DNA from: Nostoc sp. CHAB 5824
GTDB lineage: Bacteria > Cyanobacteriota > Cyanobacteriia > Cyanobacteriales > Nostocaceae
DNA length: 64,000 nt
Assembly (NCBI RefSeq): GCF_020829665.1
Contig: NZ_JAIVFT010000018.1
Coordinates: 1-64,000, forward strand
Direction: 5' to 3'
How positions within the stretch are numbered: position 1 is the first letter of the stretch; every line of letters starts with the position of its first letter. Both the position numbers and the translations under genes were made by a program. The notes beneath the pieces are model-generated. The model searched no databases. It was not told where the DNA came from and worked only from the letters and a program-made list of their open reading frames with translations. Below are positions 62,120-64,000 of this stretch, in pieces.

Positions 62120-63994
62120 CTAAGAATCATGGCCCACTAACGGCAACAACAAGCGGCTAACTACCCGATTATCTGGTAATTGATAGAAATTCAACTCTCC
62201 TCCTAGTTCCTGCATAAGGTTTTGGCAGATTAGCAGATGTAAAGCTGGCGGTTGGTCAAGGTTGGAAGGAGCAAGCACATCTTTGGGTGTATTATCATGT
62301 AGCTCTGTTAATAGCTGTGATTCGATCGCACCATTGTATGTAATCGACAGTTCTAGCGATGTCTGATGATTAGCCCCCTCACTTGCAGAAGAATGCTTTG
62401 CATCTGAGGGTTTTGACCCATCTAAACGACGACACCAAATATCAATTCTGCCGCCGGTTTGAGAACGGTTACAGGCAGTAACCAATAATTCATGGATAAC
62501 TAACTCAATTTTGACAATATCACCTGTGATTGCCATTGCAGATTGAGCGCTGGAGGTAGGAATACCTCTGGTGAGTGAAGAGTTCTTTGGCGATTGATCT
62601 TCAATCTGTTGCCCTAAACCATGTACACCAATCCACAACTTTTGTTGTTTAAGTAAATTTTCAATGCGTTCGAGCGATCGCTTCAGTAAACTGGCTATGG
62701 GCATAGTTTCCCAACTTATATGTAGCTGCCAGTGCTCAAGTTTTAGCATTCCACTCATGGAGGCGGCTGTATGGTCTAGCTGTCTTAGCAATAGCTGGTA
62801 GCGCATCTGAGTCAGTTCATTAGCAGGAATACCCAAATCATGTATTTGTTTAAGGGATAGCGCCGTTATTCTCTGGATTTCCTCTAAACGACGATGTTTG
62901 TACCAGTTGAGTTGTCGTAATTCTTCTGTTGTGGACTCTAGAAGTCGGGTAATTTGCTTTTCACGACGCCACCAGGCTAATTGAGAAATTAGAGTTGCTG
63001 TTGTACTGAGGCTTTGTTCTGACCAGCGACGCTCTTGATAGTCCGCTAACAACACTACACCCGTGGTTTCATAAACAGTATTGGTACGTAATGCCATCAC
63101 AAAAATTTGACCTTTGTCTGGAACACTCAACCATTTTCGAGTTTCCGGCGGTAAATTATCTACCTTTAAAGTTAGGTAACTCTCCGTAGCAAGTGCCCAC
63201 TGAATTAAAGCTTCAACCTGGATAGGAATAGATGCATCGGAAAAAATCCCAAATTGACTATTATCAATCACTCCAGGGATAATTTCTGCTCTACTTTCGC
63301 CAGACGACCAGGATAGCAGTACCACTAGGGGACAGGCCAAAATTGATGCTATTTGTTCGAGTGCTGTACGTTCTAAATGGTTTTTTTCGACCTCGGTTTT
63401 GCTGTTCTGGGATTGTGTCAGGATGCGTAGGCATTGCTCAAATGCCTGGGAACTTTTTTGCTGCTGAGTAGTGCGGTTATGTAATTGCCACTGACGAACA
63501 ATGACACCAATCTGTTGACTGACAGCCCATAATAATTCCTTTTCTAGAGTTGTCCAAGAACGATGAGTCTCGTGAGCGATGACCAAAAGTGGTGCTGTTA
63601 TATGACCGTTACTGCATTTACAAATAAGTAGCGATCGCACCCCACTTTCTATTAAAAAGGGACGCCAGTTAAAAAAGCGTAAATCTTCATCTAAGTTCTC
63701 AATTTCCACCGCTTGAGTTGAATGTTGCAAAAGCTGCCCATCTAATTCTTTGAGAGTATTAAGAGCAAATGTTAACGGTCGGCGATTATGGGGCTGACTT
63801 TGATAAATAAATTGATAATTATTCTGTTCCGGATCATACTGCAACAGCAGAAAGCGGGTGGCAGCTAATCGAGCTAAAACTTTTTTAGCACAGCTGTGTA
63901 AAGTTTCCTGAAGGTCATGTTCGCTATAGATACCTTGAGCAACTTGGCCCGTCAGTTGGGCATCCTCTTGAATCTGTTTGATAGTGCTTTCCAT
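62120..63994 (-). CDS. GAF-domain sensor with degenerate kinase core
   Basis: 624 residues from the ATG at 63994. The frame meets the window edge six bases upstream, so it may be longer. Two GAF-like domains are visible (about residues 25-170; LHSCAKKVLARLAATRFLLL) and (about 200-350; ALEQIASILACPLVVLLSWS). A helical region follows, then a kinase-like C-terminus (about 430-620). There is no HExxxP dimerisation box with a phospho-His, and the ATP region is weak: MAITGDIVKIELVIHELLVT where an N box would be, and LHLLICQNLMQELGGELNFY as a G2-like end. It is probably a pseudokinase scaffold or signal sensor. Partner unknown. Confidence 0.7.
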   Translation of the reverse strand: MESTIKQIQEDAQLTGQVAQGIYSEHDLQETLHSCAKKVLARLAATRFLLLQYDPEQNNYQFIYQSQPHNRRPLTFALNTLKELDGQLLQHSTQAVEIENLDEDLRFFNWRPFLIESGVRSLLICKCSNGHITAPLLVIAHETHRSWTTLEKELLWAVSQQIGVIVRQWQLHNRTTQQQKSSQAFEQCLRILTQSQNSKTEVEKNHLERTALEQIASILACPLVVLLSWSSGESRAEIIPGVIDNSQFGIFSDASIPIQVEALIQWALATESYLTLKVDNLPPETRKWLSVPDKGQIFVMALRTNTVYETTGVVLLADYQERRWSEQSLSTTATLISQLAWWRREKQITRLLESTTEELRQLNWYKHRRLEEIQRITALSLKQIHDLGIPANELTQMRYQLLLRQLDHTAASMSGMLKLEHWQLHISWETMPIASLLKRSLERIENLLKQQKLWIGVHGLGQQIEDQSPKNSSLTRGIPTSSAQSAMAITGDIVKIELVIHELLVTACNRSQTGGRIDIWCRRLDGSKPSDAKHSSASEGANHQTSLELSITYNGAIESQLLTELHDNTPKDVLAPSNLDQPPALHLLICQNLMQELGGELNFYQLPDNRVVSRLLLPLVGHDS

Positions 63995-64000
63995 GCTTTC

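Overview
The window looks like chromosome from a filamentous, heterocyst-forming cyanobacterium of the Nostoc/Anabaena group. The main support is apcD (allophycocyanin-B alpha), a groES-groEL locus with both a CIRCE operator and a cyanobacterial K-box, a CyaC-type hybrid adenylate cyclase, a Rre1/Ycf29-like response regulator and a DUF3038-DUF4335 gene pair. GCGATCGC (HIP1) octamers are frequent, and Nostoc-style heptamer tandem repeats lie between and against genes. No rRNA, CRISPR array, complete insertion sequence or prophage was seen. One tRNA gene, tRNA-Gly(TCC), was found.

Layout. 0-10.4 kb is an accessory zone: a truncated methyltransferase, a hicBA toxin-antitoxin pair, two Rpn-family nuclease paralogues, several broken genes, a MITE-like element, a pentapeptide-repeat protein and a decayed mazF-type locus bracketed by a duplicated asnS 3' end. 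It is interrupted by groEL-orf-groES and rre1. 10.4-15.6 kb holds asnS, small conserved genes, an anti-sigma-like ATPase, rlmD and apcD. 16-18.4 kb is one large Gly/Asp-rich repeat protein. 19-23 kb is purL-purF. 23.3-27.2 kb has a nonsense-mutated Uma2 gene, a TacA-TacT-like pair, a peptide-ABC permease and apt. 27.5-34.6 kb carries envelope-related genes: DUF3038-DUF4335, an FHA-PBP1A, a secreted Pro/Thr-rich protein, lspA and bioY. 35.3-39.5 kb is the phosphate operon pstSCAB behind a PHO-box-like repeat. 39.5-45 kb has an hsdS fragment, tRNA-Gly, a TonB-like protein and cyaC. 46-55.6 kb has an acetyltransferase, hisC, an esterase, gor, a divergent FecR/beta-barrel pair and a sulfurtransferase. 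55.7-64 kb has an mnmD pseudogene, an HD-GYP response regulator, glmU, a HicB-like/DUF29 pair, an isoaspartyl peptidase, a DUF2256 mini-protein and a GAF-domain pseudokinase reaching the window edge.

Three patterns stand out. Housekeeping genes are intact, but around ten accessory genes are broken, several by one base. Heptamer repeat arrays run directly into the start codons of four genes, and intergenic-type repeats sit in frame inside purL, cyaC and an outer-membrane protein gene. Surface or secreted proteins carry tandem repeats with a 24-bp period or multiples of it. The best candidates for undescribed biology are the small membrane protein between groES and groEL, the HicB-DUF29 pair, the DUF3038-DUF4335 pair and the toxin-antitoxin locus bracketed by asnS 3'-end repeats. 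No confidently new large system was identified.
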